64,000 nt of DNA from Bacillus licheniformis DSM 13 = ATCC 14580. Its GTDB lineage: Bacteria > Bacillota > Bacilli > Bacillales > Bacillaceae. The translations under genes were made by a program, and so were the position numbers. Below are positions 43,620-51,965 of this stretch, piece after piece (the stretch's first letter is position 1; every line of letters starts with the position of its first letter). The stretch spans positions 2,105,501-2,169,500 of the forward strand of contig NC_006270.3 of the NCBI RefSeq assembly GCF_000011645.1. Direction: 5' to 3'. A model generated the notes under the pieces. That model was given only the letters and a program-made list of their open reading frames with translations. It did not search any database and had not been told where the DNA came from.

Positions 43620-44948
43620 ATGTTCGGTTCCTACATGGTTCAAATGGTAAGGTCCAACGCCCATAAGCTGGACCGGCCGCTGAGAGAAAGCGTGCTGAAA
43701 CTCTATAAACCTTTTAAATGGACGCCTTGCTTTTTACACGGTTTTTTCGAAAAAATATTAATGAAAAACAAAAAAATACCAGTCATTATTGAATTTGAAA
43801 AAGACTGTCAGCATAAAGGCTATCAATTAGTCAATGAAATGATCGGCAGCAAAAGAAGAAACAAAATCAAGCATCGCTTCTCCAACGTTAGCTGCTGCAG
43901 CGCTGAAGTCACCCCTTCTTCTTTGCAATCGCTTCTATCTGAGTGCGGCGACATTCGCAAAATTTATTTAAATCGCAAAGTAAAAGCGCTCCTCGACGTA
44001 GCGGTTGAATCAAGCCATGCCAAAGAAGTGGTCAGAAACAATCAGACGCTGACAGGCAAAGGAGTGACAGTCGCTGTCATTGATACGGGCGTATACCCTC
44101 ACGAAGATCTTGAAGGCAGGATCAGGGCTTTTCAAGACTTTATCAACCAGAGAACAGAACCCTATGATGACAATGGGCACGGCACACACTGCGCCGGTGA
44201 TGCTTGCGGAAACGGAGCGGCCTCATCGGGTCAGTACCGCGGACCTGCTCCTGAAGCAGAACTTGTCGGTGTAAAAGTATTGGACAAAATGGGATCCGGA
44301 TCGCTCGAAACCGTCATTCAAGGCGTAGATTGGTGCATTCAATTCAATAAGGAAAATCCTGATGATCCGATCGACATTATTTCAATGTCATTGGGTGCAG
44401 AAGCCTTGCGCTACGAGAATGAAGAAGAAGATCCAGTCGTTAAAGCTGTTCATGCAGCATGGGACGCAGGCATTGTTGTATGTGCGGCAGCCGGCAACTC
44501 CGGTCCTGATGCGCAAACGATTGCCAGCCCGGGTGTCAGCAGCAAGATTATTACAGTCGGAGCCTTGGATGACAGGGATACAGTCAGCCGGGAGGATGAC
44601 GATGTCGCCTCTTATTCAAGCAGAGGGCCGACAATCTATGGTCAAGTCAAACCGGACTTGCTGGTACCGGGCACAAATATTACGTCGCTTCGTTCACCCG
44701 GATCTTTTCTCGATAAGCTGCAAAAAACAAACAGAGTCGGCACAAAATATATGACATTGTCCGGAACCTCGATGGCTACGCCGATCTGCGCAGGAATTGC
44801 CGCACTTATCCTTCAGCAAGCCCCGGGCACAGAACCTGATGAAGTCAAACAGCTGCTAATGGACGGTACCGATTTATGGAAAGATCGCGATCCAAATGTT
44901 TACGGTGCAGGGTACATCAACGCAGAACAATCGGTGCCGCAAGACTAA
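43620..44948 (+). CDS. aprX: Intracellular-type subtilisin-like serine protease AprX
   Basis: 442 residues, the same length as B. subtilis AprX. Catalytic triad: Asp155 (AVIDTG), His187 (DDNGHGTHCAG) and Ser384 (SGTSMATP); the oxyanion Asn lies in AAAGNSGPD. There is no signal peptide; the N-terminal 130 residues are a propeptide-like region. The start has GAGGTGG upstream. AprX is a non-essential protease of late stationary phase; its substrate is unknown. A stem (TTCGCCCG/CGGGCGAA, 44955-44983) follows the stop but lacks a T-run. Confidence 0.95.
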   Translation: MFGSYMVQMVRSNAHKLDRPLRESVLKLYKPFKWTPCFLHGFFEKILMKNKKIPVIIEFEKDCQHKGYQLVNEMIGSKRRNKIKHRFSNVSCCSAEVTPSSLQSLLSECGDIRKIYLNRKVKALLDVAVESSHAKEVVRNNQTLTGKGVTVAVIDTGVYPHEDLEGRIRAFQDFINQRTEPYDDNGHGTHCAGDACGNGAASSGQYRGPAPEAELVGVKVLDKMGSGSLETVIQGVDWCIQFNKENPDDPIDIISMSLGAEALRYENEEEDPVVKAVHAAWDAGIVVCAAAGNSGPDAQTIASPGVSSKIITVGALDDRDTVSREDDDVASYSSRGPTIYGQVKPDLLVPGTNITSLRSPGSFLDKLQKTNRVGTKYMTLSGTSMATPICAGIAALILQQAPGTEPDEVKQLLMDGTDLWKDRDPNVYGAGYINAEQSVPQD

Positions 44949-44954
44949 AGACCG

Positions 44955-44983
44955 TTCGCCCGTTTTTGCAATAAGCGGGCGAA
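44955..44983. terminator. Stem-loop after aprX
   Basis: TTCGCCCG (44955-44962) and CGGGCGAA (44976-44983) form an 8-bp perfect stem between the convergent aprX and membrane-protein genes. No clear T-run follows in either direction, so it may terminate weakly. Confidence 0.55.
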
Positions 44984-44999
44984 TCTTACATAAAAATAT

Positions 45000-45410
45000 T
45001 TAAACTGCAGACCTTCTTTTTTCAAGGATGAGCGGTATCGTCAAATACATGGCATACGCGAAGACCATCCAAACCGCAAACCCAATCATCTGGCCATCTG
45101 AAAGCGCCGGGAAGATCAGCGAATGATTCCATAAAGAAAAAGCGTCGAGAAACAAACCGACAGCCGACCCCACAATGCCAAGCTTAACCGCCGCAAACCT
45201 CGTTTTGTCAACCCGCCGATAAACGAGCATCACGGCATATAAAAGGGCAAAAGTTCCGGCTTCAAGAAGCAAAAAGCGGAGCATAAAACCATCTTGGCCG
45301 GGTTCTGTAAGAACCGCACTGCCGAACAGCATAAAAAATACGGTGGCGCCAAGCCAGACAACGATTGAAAAAACAAGAGCCAAACCCAGCTTTTCAGTCA
45401 ACTTACCCAT
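45000..45410 (-). CDS. Four-helix membrane protein in a TetR operon
   Basis: 136 residues with four hydrophobic segments (about 9-30, 43-64, 75-93, 105-127) and a positively charged C-terminus (EKRRSAV), with no enzymatic motif. It lies six bases after the TetR-family gene, with its Shine-Dalgarno GGAGGGGAG inside the end of that gene, so the two are co-transcribed. The regulator probably controls it. Its function is unknown; I recognise no named homologue with certainty. Confidence 0.8.
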   Translation of the reverse strand: MGKLTEKLGLALVFSIVVWLGATVFFMLFGSAVLTEPGQDGFMLRFLLLEAGTFALLYAVMLVYRRVDKTRFAAVKLGIVGSAVGLFLDAFSLWNHSLIFPALSDGQMIGFAVWMVFAYAMYLTIPLILEKRRSAV

Positions 45411-45416
45411 CCCTTT

Positions 45417-46016
45417 TTACTCCCCTCCATGCTGTTTAACAGCGGTTTCCGTCAGCATCTGCAGCACAGCTTCTAATTCCCTGTAGATTTTTTCAGGGGA
45501 AAATCCCGGAGACATAAGCGACTGAAGTGCAAGACCGTCGATTAGTGCGTTTAAAAGAATGCCCCACGTGCTGAAAGAAACCCCGTCAACAGGAGAACGC
45601 TTCCACAGGTCGGAAAGCTGTTCTGCCAACACCGCATTTTCCTCTTCGAGAAGTTCGCCGAGCTGTTCTTTTATCTTTTCATTTCGAAACCCTAAAACGG
45701 CCAATTCTAAAAAAAGCTGATGATAATACGCATCCTTCAGTGTTCTTGATTTCGCGGAAGACAATCCGTCTTTTATCCTTTCGGCAGCGGGCTTTTCATT
45801 TGCTTTCAATCGCTCCCACGACGCGCGGCATAGGTCGCGGACCACTTCAAAAACAAGCTGCTCTTTTGTCCGAAAATGATAGTAAACAGTTCCCTGTGTG
45901 ACCTTTGCTTCTTCAGCGACCGCCTTTAGCGTCAGTTTGTCCAGGCCATGTTCGGCAATGCGGCGCTTAGCCGCCTCAATCAACGTTTCTTTTGATGTCA
46001 CATTTGGCCTTGCCAT
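45417..46016 (-). CDS. TetR-family regulator, autoregulated
   Basis: 199 residues from the ATG at 46016, which has AGAGGTGA five bases upstream. Helix-turn-helix LTLKAVAEEAKVTQGTVYYHFRTKEQLV; the C-terminal ligand domain is all helical. The first gene of a two-gene operon with the membrane protein. A consensus promoter and a perfect 9+2+9 palindrome overlap its 5' region, so it very probably represses its own operon. The ligand is unknown. Confidence 0.9.
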   Translation of the reverse strand: MARPNVTSKETLIEAAKRRIAEHGLDKLTLKAVAEEAKVTQGTVYYHFRTKEQLVFEVVRDLCRASWERLKANEKPAAERIKDGLSSAKSRTLKDAYYHQLFLELAVLGFRNEKIKEQLGELLEEENAVLAEQLSDLWKRSPVDGVSFSTWGILLNALIDGLALQSLMSPGFSPEKIYRELEAVLQMLTETAVKQHGGE

Positions 46017-46028
46017 TCGGTTCACCTC

Positions 46029-46048
46029 TTAGTTATTCAAATAACTAA
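46029..46048. promoter_or_regulatory. Perfect palindromic operator of the TetR operon
   Basis: TTAGTTATT, CA, AATAACTAA: a 20-base perfect inverted repeat between the promoter and the Shine-Dalgarno sequence. Confidence 0.75.
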
Positions 46049-46060
46049 CTTGATGGTTTA

Positions 46061-46089
46061 ACTATAATATGGAAAGTATTTCTTGTCAA
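46061..46089 (-). promoter_or_regulatory. Promoter of the TetR operon
   Basis: On the minus strand TTGACA, exactly 17 bases, and TATAGT; near-consensus and directly upstream of the palindrome. Confidence 0.75.
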
Positions 46090-46152
46090 TCGATTTTCTT
46101 CTCTCAGCCATAGATTTTTAAGTTTACATAATAATATTATTGTTAGATTGAA

Positions 46153-46644
46153 TTAATGCTTCTTATCCGTTTCTGTCATAAACGTCAGCCCTTGAAGGAA
46201 TTTCAAAATCGCTCCCTGTTCTGCTGTTGAAAACGAATCGAGAAATCTGCTAAACTGATCCGCTTTTTGCTGATGGAGCTTTTCATGAAGCTCAAACACT
46301 TGTTTTCCGCTGGGCGTCAGCCTGAAGTATATCTCTTTTTTGTTGTCCGTCAATTGAAACCGTTTGATGAGGCCTTCTTTTAACAGCTTTGAACTGATTT
46401 TTGTAATATTTGCTTTTGATAAATTCATTTTTTTTGCGATGCCGGTGTTGTTGATCGGTTCATCATGACCGATACAGCTGATGACATGGATGGTAGTCAT
46501 ATTCCCCGGGAGCCGTTTAACATCAGATTCTGCCGCCTGCTTTAAAAATGCCTTGAGATCTGTATCCGCTTTTTGTTCGTTCAGGTGCAGGAGTTTAACA
46601 TACATATCATAGATCAGCTGTTTTGTCAGTTCAGACATAGTCAA
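46153..46644 (-). CDS. MarR-family regulator
   Basis: 163 residues from a TTG start (46644) seven bases after AAGGGA; the ATG two codons later is the alternative. The winged helix is NNTGIAKKMNLSKANITKISSKLLKEGLI, then a wing DNKKEIYFRLTPSGK. It is divergent from an HD-hydrolase gene. A promoter (TTGACA, 18 bases, TAAAAT; complement of 46683-46712) lies upstream. The target is unknown. Confidence 0.88.
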   Translation of the reverse strand: MTMSELTKQLIYDMYVKLLHLNEQKADTDLKAFLKQAAESDVKRLPGNMTTIHVISCIGHDEPINNTGIAKKMNLSKANITKISSKLLKEGLIKRFQLTDNKKEIYFRLTPSGKQVFELHEKLHQQKADQFSRFLDSFSTAEQGAILKFLQGLTFMTETDKKH

Positions 46645-46682
46645 TGGACAGTCCCTTCTTTTTATTTTCCGGTTAACAAAAT

Positions 46683-46712
46683 ATTTTAATAGTTTATTTC
46701 AGGATTTGTCAA
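46683..46712 (-). promoter_or_regulatory. Promoter of the marR gene
   Basis: TTGACA (complement of 46707-46712), an 18-base spacer and TAAAAT (complement of 46683-46688). Confidence 0.6.
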
Positions 46713-46787
46713 TATTATGATAAGGTGAAATCAGATAACAAATGTGTTTTGTTTATCATGAAACAACACCAAAAAGGAGAATCGCTG

Positions 46788-47401
46788 ATGAATATTGAAG
46801 GAATAGAGATGGAAGTTCGCTGCACAGGCGATGTATGTTCAGATGCCCTTGAATTTTTGAGACGCCATAACCACGAAAAAACAGCCGAACATTCGATAAG
46901 GGTGAAACAAGCGGCAGAAAGATTGGCAAATCGTTTTCATGTTCCTGCACAAAAAGCTGGTATAGCCGGTATGATGCACGACATCAGGGGTGTCATCCCT
47001 AATGAAAAAAGAATTGCGGCTGCTGAAGCGCTCGGTATTGATATTCTGCCCGAAGAACGGATATTCCCGATGATCATCCATCAAAAGCTGTCGAAAGTGA
47101 TGGCGCGGGACCTGTTTCAGGTGGCGGATGAAGATATTTTAAATGCAATAGAATGCCATACGACGCTTAAAAAAATCCTTCCCAGCTCGACCTTGTCCTG
47201 TTTTCAGCGGACAAAATAGAATGGGATCAGACGGGGACTCCGCCTTACATCCAGGAGCTTCATGAAGCGCTTGAAATTTCTCTGGAGCACGGGGCGTTTG
47301 TTTATATTCAGCATTTGTGGAAACAAAAAGATAAACTGAAAGTTGTCCATCCCTGGCTGAAAGATGCCTATTACCACCTAAAAGCAAAAATCGAAGCTTG
47401 A
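46788..47401 (+). pseudogene. HD-superfamily hydrolase (YqeK-like) broken by a frameshift
   Basis: From the ATG at 46788 (AAAAGGAG eight bases upstream) the frame encodes EHSIRVKQAAERLANRF and MHDIRG, the histidine and HD metal ligands of the YqeK (Ap4A hydrolase) family. It breaks at the run of seven A (47168-47174), giving a stop at 47219. The other frame continues NPSQLDLVLFSADKIEWDQTG to a stop at 47401; eight A would restore it. The lost C-terminal part includes the Asp of SADKIEWD, the last metal ligand, so the shortened product should be inactive. Length restored: about 204 residues. Confidence 0.8.
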
Positions 47402-47408
47402 CCTCAGG

Positions 47409-47457
47409 CAAGATTACGGCTTGAAGAGGTGACCGCCTTAAGCCGCAATCTTACTTG
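47409..47457. terminator. Long stem-loop between convergent genes
   Basis: AAGATTACGGCTT (47410-47422) and AAGCCGCAATCTT (47440-47452) form a 13-bp stem with one mismatch, extended by CAAG/CTTG. It has no T-run; probably a terminator or mRNA stabiliser for the HD and DinB-like genes. Confidence 0.5.
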
Positions 47458-47465
47458 TAACTCCG

Positions 47466-47951
47466 TTAATTCACGCCTTTTGAAGCATCCCAGATTTTCA
47501 GCTGCTTTCTCATATGGACGATTTGCCCCAAATGATAAACATTATGAAGAATGAGGCAGGACAAAATCTCCGCCCAGGTAGAATGCGGATCGTGCTGAGC
47601 CGGTTGTTTCAGCATCTCCTCTTCGCATTCCGAAAGCGCATCGATCCATTCGGCATAGATCGTATTCAGTTCCTGCCGGCTTTCTTTCCAGCCAAGTCCG
47701 CTTTTGTTTACAAACGTATCATCGATCGTATAATCAAAAGCCGGAACGGGAATTCCTTTAAACCGCTTTAAATAGCGCTCGTTGTAAAAAATCAAATGGT
47801 TGGCAATTTCTAAAATCGAATTTTCCGAACCTTCCCCTTTTTGCCTTGCCTGGCTTTCCGTGAGATCAGCGGCAGCCGTTTGAAAACAAACAAACCAAGT
47901 CGTTTCGTTATAGCATGCTTTAAACTGTTCAAGCAAAACGTTTTTTAGCAT
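47466..47951 (-). CDS. DinB-family protein
   Basis: 161 residues of the DinB/YfiT four-helix bundle fold with the three metal-ligand histidines in ANHLIFYN and HNVYHLGQI. Members include thiol S-transferases (BstA) that use bacillithiol; the substrate here is unknown. No signal peptide. Shine-Dalgarno GGAGGG lies before the ATG. Monocistronic. Confidence 0.85.
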   Translation of the reverse strand: MLKNVLLEQFKACYNETTWFVCFQTAAADLTESQARQKGEGSENSILEIANHLIFYNERYLKRFKGIPVPAFDYTIDDTFVNKSGLGWKESRQELNTIYAEWIDALSECEEEMLKQPAQHDPHSTWAEILSCLILHNVYHLGQIVHMRKQLKIWDASKGVN

Positions 47952-47981
47952 AAAGACCCTCCAGTTCGATTCGATTTTTGC

Positions 47982-49628
47982 CTAGCTTTCATTTGCTATT
48001 TTCGCCCTTTTCACGGCAGAATCCTTTTTTTCAATATGATATTGAATGTCGAGAAACCGTATGCCGAACAGCCACATGCGGTGATGGGCGCAGAGCCTCT
48101 TTCGTCCCTGCTCTTTAATGATAAAGCGTTCGGCGAGCGGCAGTTTAAACGTTCCTGTTCCGGTCGAAAGGAAGATGCCTTCATCCCCACGGTCAGATCG
48201 TTTATCACTGCTCGTCAAAATCAGGCAGCCGTCCTCTGCTTTCGGCTTTAAAATGCCTGTCATATTGGAAAACGGCAATGGCAGCGCGATATTCATATAT
48301 GTGATGTGATCGTGGGTATGAGCAGAATAAAGCGCCACAAACACAGTCTCGCCTACCTCGTTCGTTCTGATCCAGGCGCGCACATTCTTCCTTCCGTCTC
48401 TGGCTGAATCAACACCGATAATCTCTCCGTCCATCGTTTGCCGTCCGGTCTTAGTCCCCAAATGAATTTGTCCTGTCTTTCTTGAAATCAGCTGGTACAT
48501 GTGCGCGAGCGGTTTAAACCATGGACGCCAGGAGATCTCCGCTGTTAACGAATAATCGGCAGTATGCTCATAGAAATCGAGAATAAGAGGAGAAACCTTC
48601 TCAGGCTGAAATCCTTTGCTCTGAAATGCGCTCATATCATCGGCAAGACCTTGGTAAGACGAATCGGTTTGTAATCGGTGTCTGTGTAAAAAATCGGCTC
48701 CGATCTTCCAAGTGCCGTAAATGTTGCTCATCGTTTCGCCTTGCCTCCTTTCACAGCCCGGCCCAGGGGATTCAAGGCGCCAGCCGGTCAGCGCTGGAAT
48801 GATGACGCCAAAGGCGTTGACAAGCCCGTGAATCCAAATCATTTCCTGGATTGTAAAAGTCGTCCGGCCGCGAAAAACGCCGTAAGAGTAAATGAGTGAA
48901 AAAGCAATGGTGATCATTAATGTAAAAGACGAAAAGATAACAAAGCGGCGAGCCGCGCTGTTTTTGAAGGCCGTAATCGAGGCGAGAAAGCCGCTTCCGT
49001 ATAGGGCCGACAAATACAGCGCAACAGCGATGACATCAATGGTTTTCGAAAACGATATGCCGATGGCAATGAACAGCGGAGACAGCATGATGAGCCATGT
49101 CACCGCCGCATAAAGGAGGCCTTTCTTTTTCAGCTTCCTTCCGAGCATTCCATTAAAAATCGGAATGAGAAATGCAGAATAATGAAAATGTACCGCTGTC
49201 AGCAGCACAATCAGCGGGCTGAAATCCATGACCTGGAGATTCAGCGTATAAGCAAAAAGCCACCCCCCTCCAAAAGGAAGGTAAAGCAGGCCGCTGTCAA
49301 TCGATGCCTCTTCAAGGCTCCTTCCTTCTCTCTCCCAGAGGCGAAGTGCCCCGTATAAGGCGATCATCCCCGTATAGCATAGCCAAACCAATGAAAAAAG
49401 CGGGGAATGGAACAGCAGTGATAGCGATGCCGAACAAGCCGCATAAGGAAAACAGACGCTGATCAGCCGAAACATCCCATTTTCATGCTGAATGAGATCG
49501 AGCGCAGCCGGAACAAAAAACAGCATTGATAATAAAAGAAGCGCCTCTGCCGCCGGGATATCCGGCGCTTTGCCGATGAAAAAAACCGCGTAGCAAAGAA
49601 CGCTTACAAAAAAACGGCGGGCTTTCAT
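47982..49628 (-). CDS. yndJ: YndJ-like membrane protein
   Basis: 548 residues: about 8-9 helices in the first 290, then a soluble C-terminal region (300-548). It is the last gene of yndG-yndH-yndJ; its start overlaps the yndH stop as ATGA. Length agrees with B. subtilis YndJ (about 540). No function is known; the conserved context with a DUF4166-like and a DoxX-like protein is the main clue. Confidence 0.85.
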   Translation of the reverse strand: MKARRFFVSVLCYAVFFIGKAPDIPAAEALLLLSMLFFVPAALDLIQHENGMFRLISVCFPYAACSASLSLLFHSPLFSLVWLCYTGMIALYGALRLWEREGRSLEEASIDSGLLYLPFGGGWLFAYTLNLQVMDFSPLIVLLTAVHFHYSAFLIPIFNGMLGRKLKKKGLLYAAVTWLIMLSPLFIAIGISFSKTIDVIAVALYLSALYGSGFLASITAFKNSAARRFVIFSSFTLMITIAFSLIYSYGVFRGRTTFTIQEMIWIHGLVNAFGVIIPALTGWRLESPGPGCERRQGETMSNIYGTWKIGADFLHRHRLQTDSSYQGLADDMSAFQSKGFQPEKVSPLILDFYEHTADYSLTAEISWRPWFKPLAHMYQLISRKTGQIHLGTKTGRQTMDGEIIGVDSARDGRKNVRAWIRTNEVGETVFVALYSAHTHDHITYMNIALPLPFSNMTGILKPKAEDGCLILTSSDKRSDRGDEGIFLSTGTGTFKLPLAERFIIKEQGRKRLCAHHRMWLFGIRFLDIQYHIEKKDSAVKRAKIANES

Positions 49629-50242
49629 GCCGTCTCCTCCTCCCTGTTAAACGTTCCTCTGTAGGCAAACAGCGTTCCGAACAGCGGGTTTTTCACATGA
49701 ACGTCAATTGTAAAACAGCCTTTTTCTTCGTCATACGATTCATTCACGCTGGAAATACCGTATAAGCACTTTGGAAGGGGCAGCTTTTTTCTGAATAAAG
49801 GCAGCCATTGTCTGACAGAAGTAATCGATAATGAGCCGTCGGCCTCCGCCTTAAACCGCAGGCTTGAGATTAAGATTGGCGGATGCCCGAAATAGTCGAT
49901 GATTTCAACACGGCTTTTATCATAGATCATGACAGCATCGAAATGCCTTTGTTTATCCTGAAAAAAGAAAGTCCTGTTCCAAACGGCTGCCGGTGTATCA
50001 TTTTTCGTCAGCCGAATGTGATTTTCAATCGTGAACGGAACGTTCCTCCCCCTTTCGGGAAAAAAACAGCGGAAGACCGTTCCCGCTTTGAACAACAGTC
50101 TGACCCAGTATGAACCGCCGGAAATTTCCGTCATCACTCCTTTTCCTTTGAACACGTTTTCTTGAGTGAGCTGATACCGCTCCTTGAGTTTTGGGTGGAG
50201 AAGGTGAAAATCCTCGATCACCCGTTCATACATCGAAATCAA
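49625..50242 (-). CDS. yndH: YndH-like DUF4166-type protein
   Basis: 205 residues, soluble, beta-rich, containing NVFKGKGVMTEISGGSYWVRLLFKAG near the N-terminus. The TTG at 50242 is seven bases after GAGG, which lies in the end of yndG; the ATG at 50233 is an alternative 16 bases away. The middle gene of the yndG-yndH-yndJ operon. Function unknown. Confidence 0.85.
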   Translation of the reverse strand: MISMYERVIEDFHLLHPKLKERYQLTQENVFKGKGVMTEISGGSYWVRLLFKAGTVFRCFFPERGRNVPFTIENHIRLTKNDTPAAVWNRTFFFQDKQRHFDAVMIYDKSRVEIIDYFGHPPILISSLRFKAEADGSLSITSVRQWLPLFRKKLPLPKCLYGISSVNESYDEEKGCFTIDVHVKNPLFGTLFAYRGTFNREEETA

Positions 50243-50243
50243 A

Positions 50244-51143
50244 TCAACGCCTCTTTCTGATCGTATTTCCCGCGTTTGGAATGCCGCAAGCGCTCACATA
50301 GCCGATAACGGACAAGATGATAAGTGCGGCATTGAGCACGACCGGGTTAAAAGGTTCGGCAAAAGATGCGATATCAGCCATTCCCGCGGAGGCAGAAAGC
50401 AGCACAAGCAGGACGATATGCAGAAGAAACCACTTCCTTTTCCGAACAGGATAAAGCCATAACACGCCGACCATCACCTCGGCTAAACCGATAAGCCTCA
50501 GGAGCGTTTCGGGATGGAAACGGCCGCCCGTAAAAGCCGAAAGCATGCTGATTTCCCCAGGGTGAGCCATGATGAGCTTTGGAACAAGCCCTTGGTAAAT
50601 CCAGACGAAAGAAAACAGCAGACAAACGAGCCAATAGACCAATGTTTTTTGAAAAAGCAGCCTTGGATGGAGCCCTTTTTCAAGCCAAATCTTCAGTGCA
50701 TCAAAACTCCAGGCCGTCGCCCAGCCGAGGAGCGGCCTGAATGCCATATCTGCAAGCCGGCCCAGCCTACCGTAACGGGTGTCATAATCGTATTGTGTCA
50801 TAAACGTGATTCCGGTTTCGCTCTCGCTGTATTTCCAATATCCTCTTCCTTCGCGAATGACAGAAAGCGGGTGGTTTGTAGCGAACTTGAGTGACGAGAC
50901 TCTGTCTCCAGTATCTTGAAATACGTTTCCGGCAGACTCCCCGGTGCCGGAGATTTTTAAGCCGAAGCCGATTCTCGTTTCGTATAAGAACCTCTGAGGT
51001 TCACCCGGTCTGCGCTTTAAATAGGTAATGTCCGTAAATCGCAAGTCCCATTGCCGATGGAGGGTTGGGTCTTGGGTATAGCGCCATAGCCGCTCCATTT
51101 CTGCCTGGATGGATATTTCTACATAAATTGGAGTTTTTTTCAT
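50244..51143 (-). CDS. yndG: YndG-like protein: SRPBCC domain fused to a DoxX-like membrane domain
   Basis: 299 residues from the ATG at 51143 (MKKTPIYVE) with AAAAGGGTG upstream; earlier in-frame codons lie in the operator and are rejected. The N-terminal half is an SRPBCC-type lipid-binding fold (WRYTQDPTLHRQWDLRF), the C-terminal half has four helices of the DoxX-like kind. It starts the yndG-yndH-yndJ operon, and a perfect 18-base palindrome sits just upstream. Role unknown. Confidence 0.85.
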   Translation of the reverse strand: MKKTPIYVEISIQAEMERLWRYTQDPTLHRQWDLRFTDITYLKRRPGEPQRFLYETRIGFGLKISGTGESAGNVFQDTGDRVSSLKFATNHPLSVIREGRGYWKYSESETGITFMTQYDYDTRYGRLGRLADMAFRPLLGWATAWSFDALKIWLEKGLHPRLLFQKTLVYWLVCLLFSFVWIYQGLVPKLIMAHPGEISMLSAFTGGRFHPETLLRLIGLAEVMVGVLWLYPVRKRKWFLLHIVLLVLLSASAGMADIASFAEPFNPVVLNAALIILSVIGYVSACGIPNAGNTIRKRR

Positions 51144-51156
51144 TGTGCACACCCTT

Positions 51157-51174
51157 TTGTGAATATATTCACAA
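51157..51174. promoter_or_regulatory. Palindromic operator of yndG-yndH-yndJ
   Basis: TTGTGAATATATTCACAA is a perfect 18-base inverted repeat just before the yndG Shine-Dalgarno sequence. A second palindrome, CACACATCGTGTG, is about 25 bases further upstream. The regulator is not adjacent and is unknown. The rest of 51175-51385 shows no gene. Confidence 0.6.
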
Positions 51175-51385
51175 TGATAGCATAACATGGAACACACGAT
51201 GTGTGAACCAATTTTTGCATATCAAGTCTCTCTTTGCCGACATAAAAAAATCCTCGGCTGTTAGGCCAAGGCAATTAGTGGCTGGTTAAGCCTTCTCATA
51301 CCTATGACTCAAAAAATGGAAGAGCCATACGACAATCATACTAAATTTTCGAAAAAATGTAAACAATTAAGAAAAATCCTCTTGT

Positions 51386-51958
51386 TTATTCGGTCTGATA
51401 GACAGCAATGCCTTTTAAGAAGACGCGGATTGTCAGATCAAGACTTTCTTCTACATCATAAGGAAGACCGAACGCATCGTGTTGCCTGAGTGCGGCAAAT
51501 CCATGCAGGATGCTTCTCAAGCCTCTGACCGCATGAATCGCGGCTTCATCATCTAAATGATAGTCTTTCAGAACGGAAAGCACCAAGGCGAGGACTCTGT
51601 CTCCAGCCTCGTCAAGCCGTCCATCTTCATCGGGCATTGCAATAAAAGTTGCTTCATAAAGCCCCGGTCTGTTTTTGGCAAAAGCGAGATAGGCATGAGC
51701 CATTTGGCTGACAGCCTGATCCTCTTCGGCTCTCTGGATAGCCGAAGCCATGTTTTCATAAAGAATCGTCAAGCCGTAAAGTGCGAGTTCCTTCCGTAAG
51801 TCGTTCAATCCTTTTATATGATTGTACAGAGACGGAGATTTGACATTCAGCCTTTTGGAAAGTGAAGCAAGCGTCACTTCATGAATGCCTTCCTCATCAG
51901 CCAGAGCTGCAGCAGCTTCCAATACTGCGTCTTTATTCAAACCGATTCGCGGAGACAA
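51386..51958 (-). CDS. yobS: TetR-family regulator YobS
   Basis: 190 residues from a TTG start. The HTH is HEVTLASLSKRLNVKSPSLYNHIKGLNDL; the C-terminal part fits the TetR WHG-type ligand domain. Seven bases separate it from yobT, so they are one operon. Two operator-like inverted repeats upstream of yobT are probably its binding sites, making the operon autoregulated. The gene pair and neighbours fit B. subtilis yobS-yobT. Confidence 0.88.
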   Translation of the reverse strand: MSPRIGLNKDAVLEAAAALADEEGIHEVTLASLSKRLNVKSPSLYNHIKGLNDLRKELALYGLTILYENMASAIQRAEEDQAVSQMAHAYLAFAKNRPGLYEATFIAMPDEDGRLDEAGDRVLALVLSVLKDYHLDDEAAIHAVRGLRSILHGFAALRQHDAFGLPYDVEESLDLTIRVFLKGIAVYQTE

Positions 51959-51965
51959 GATTCCT

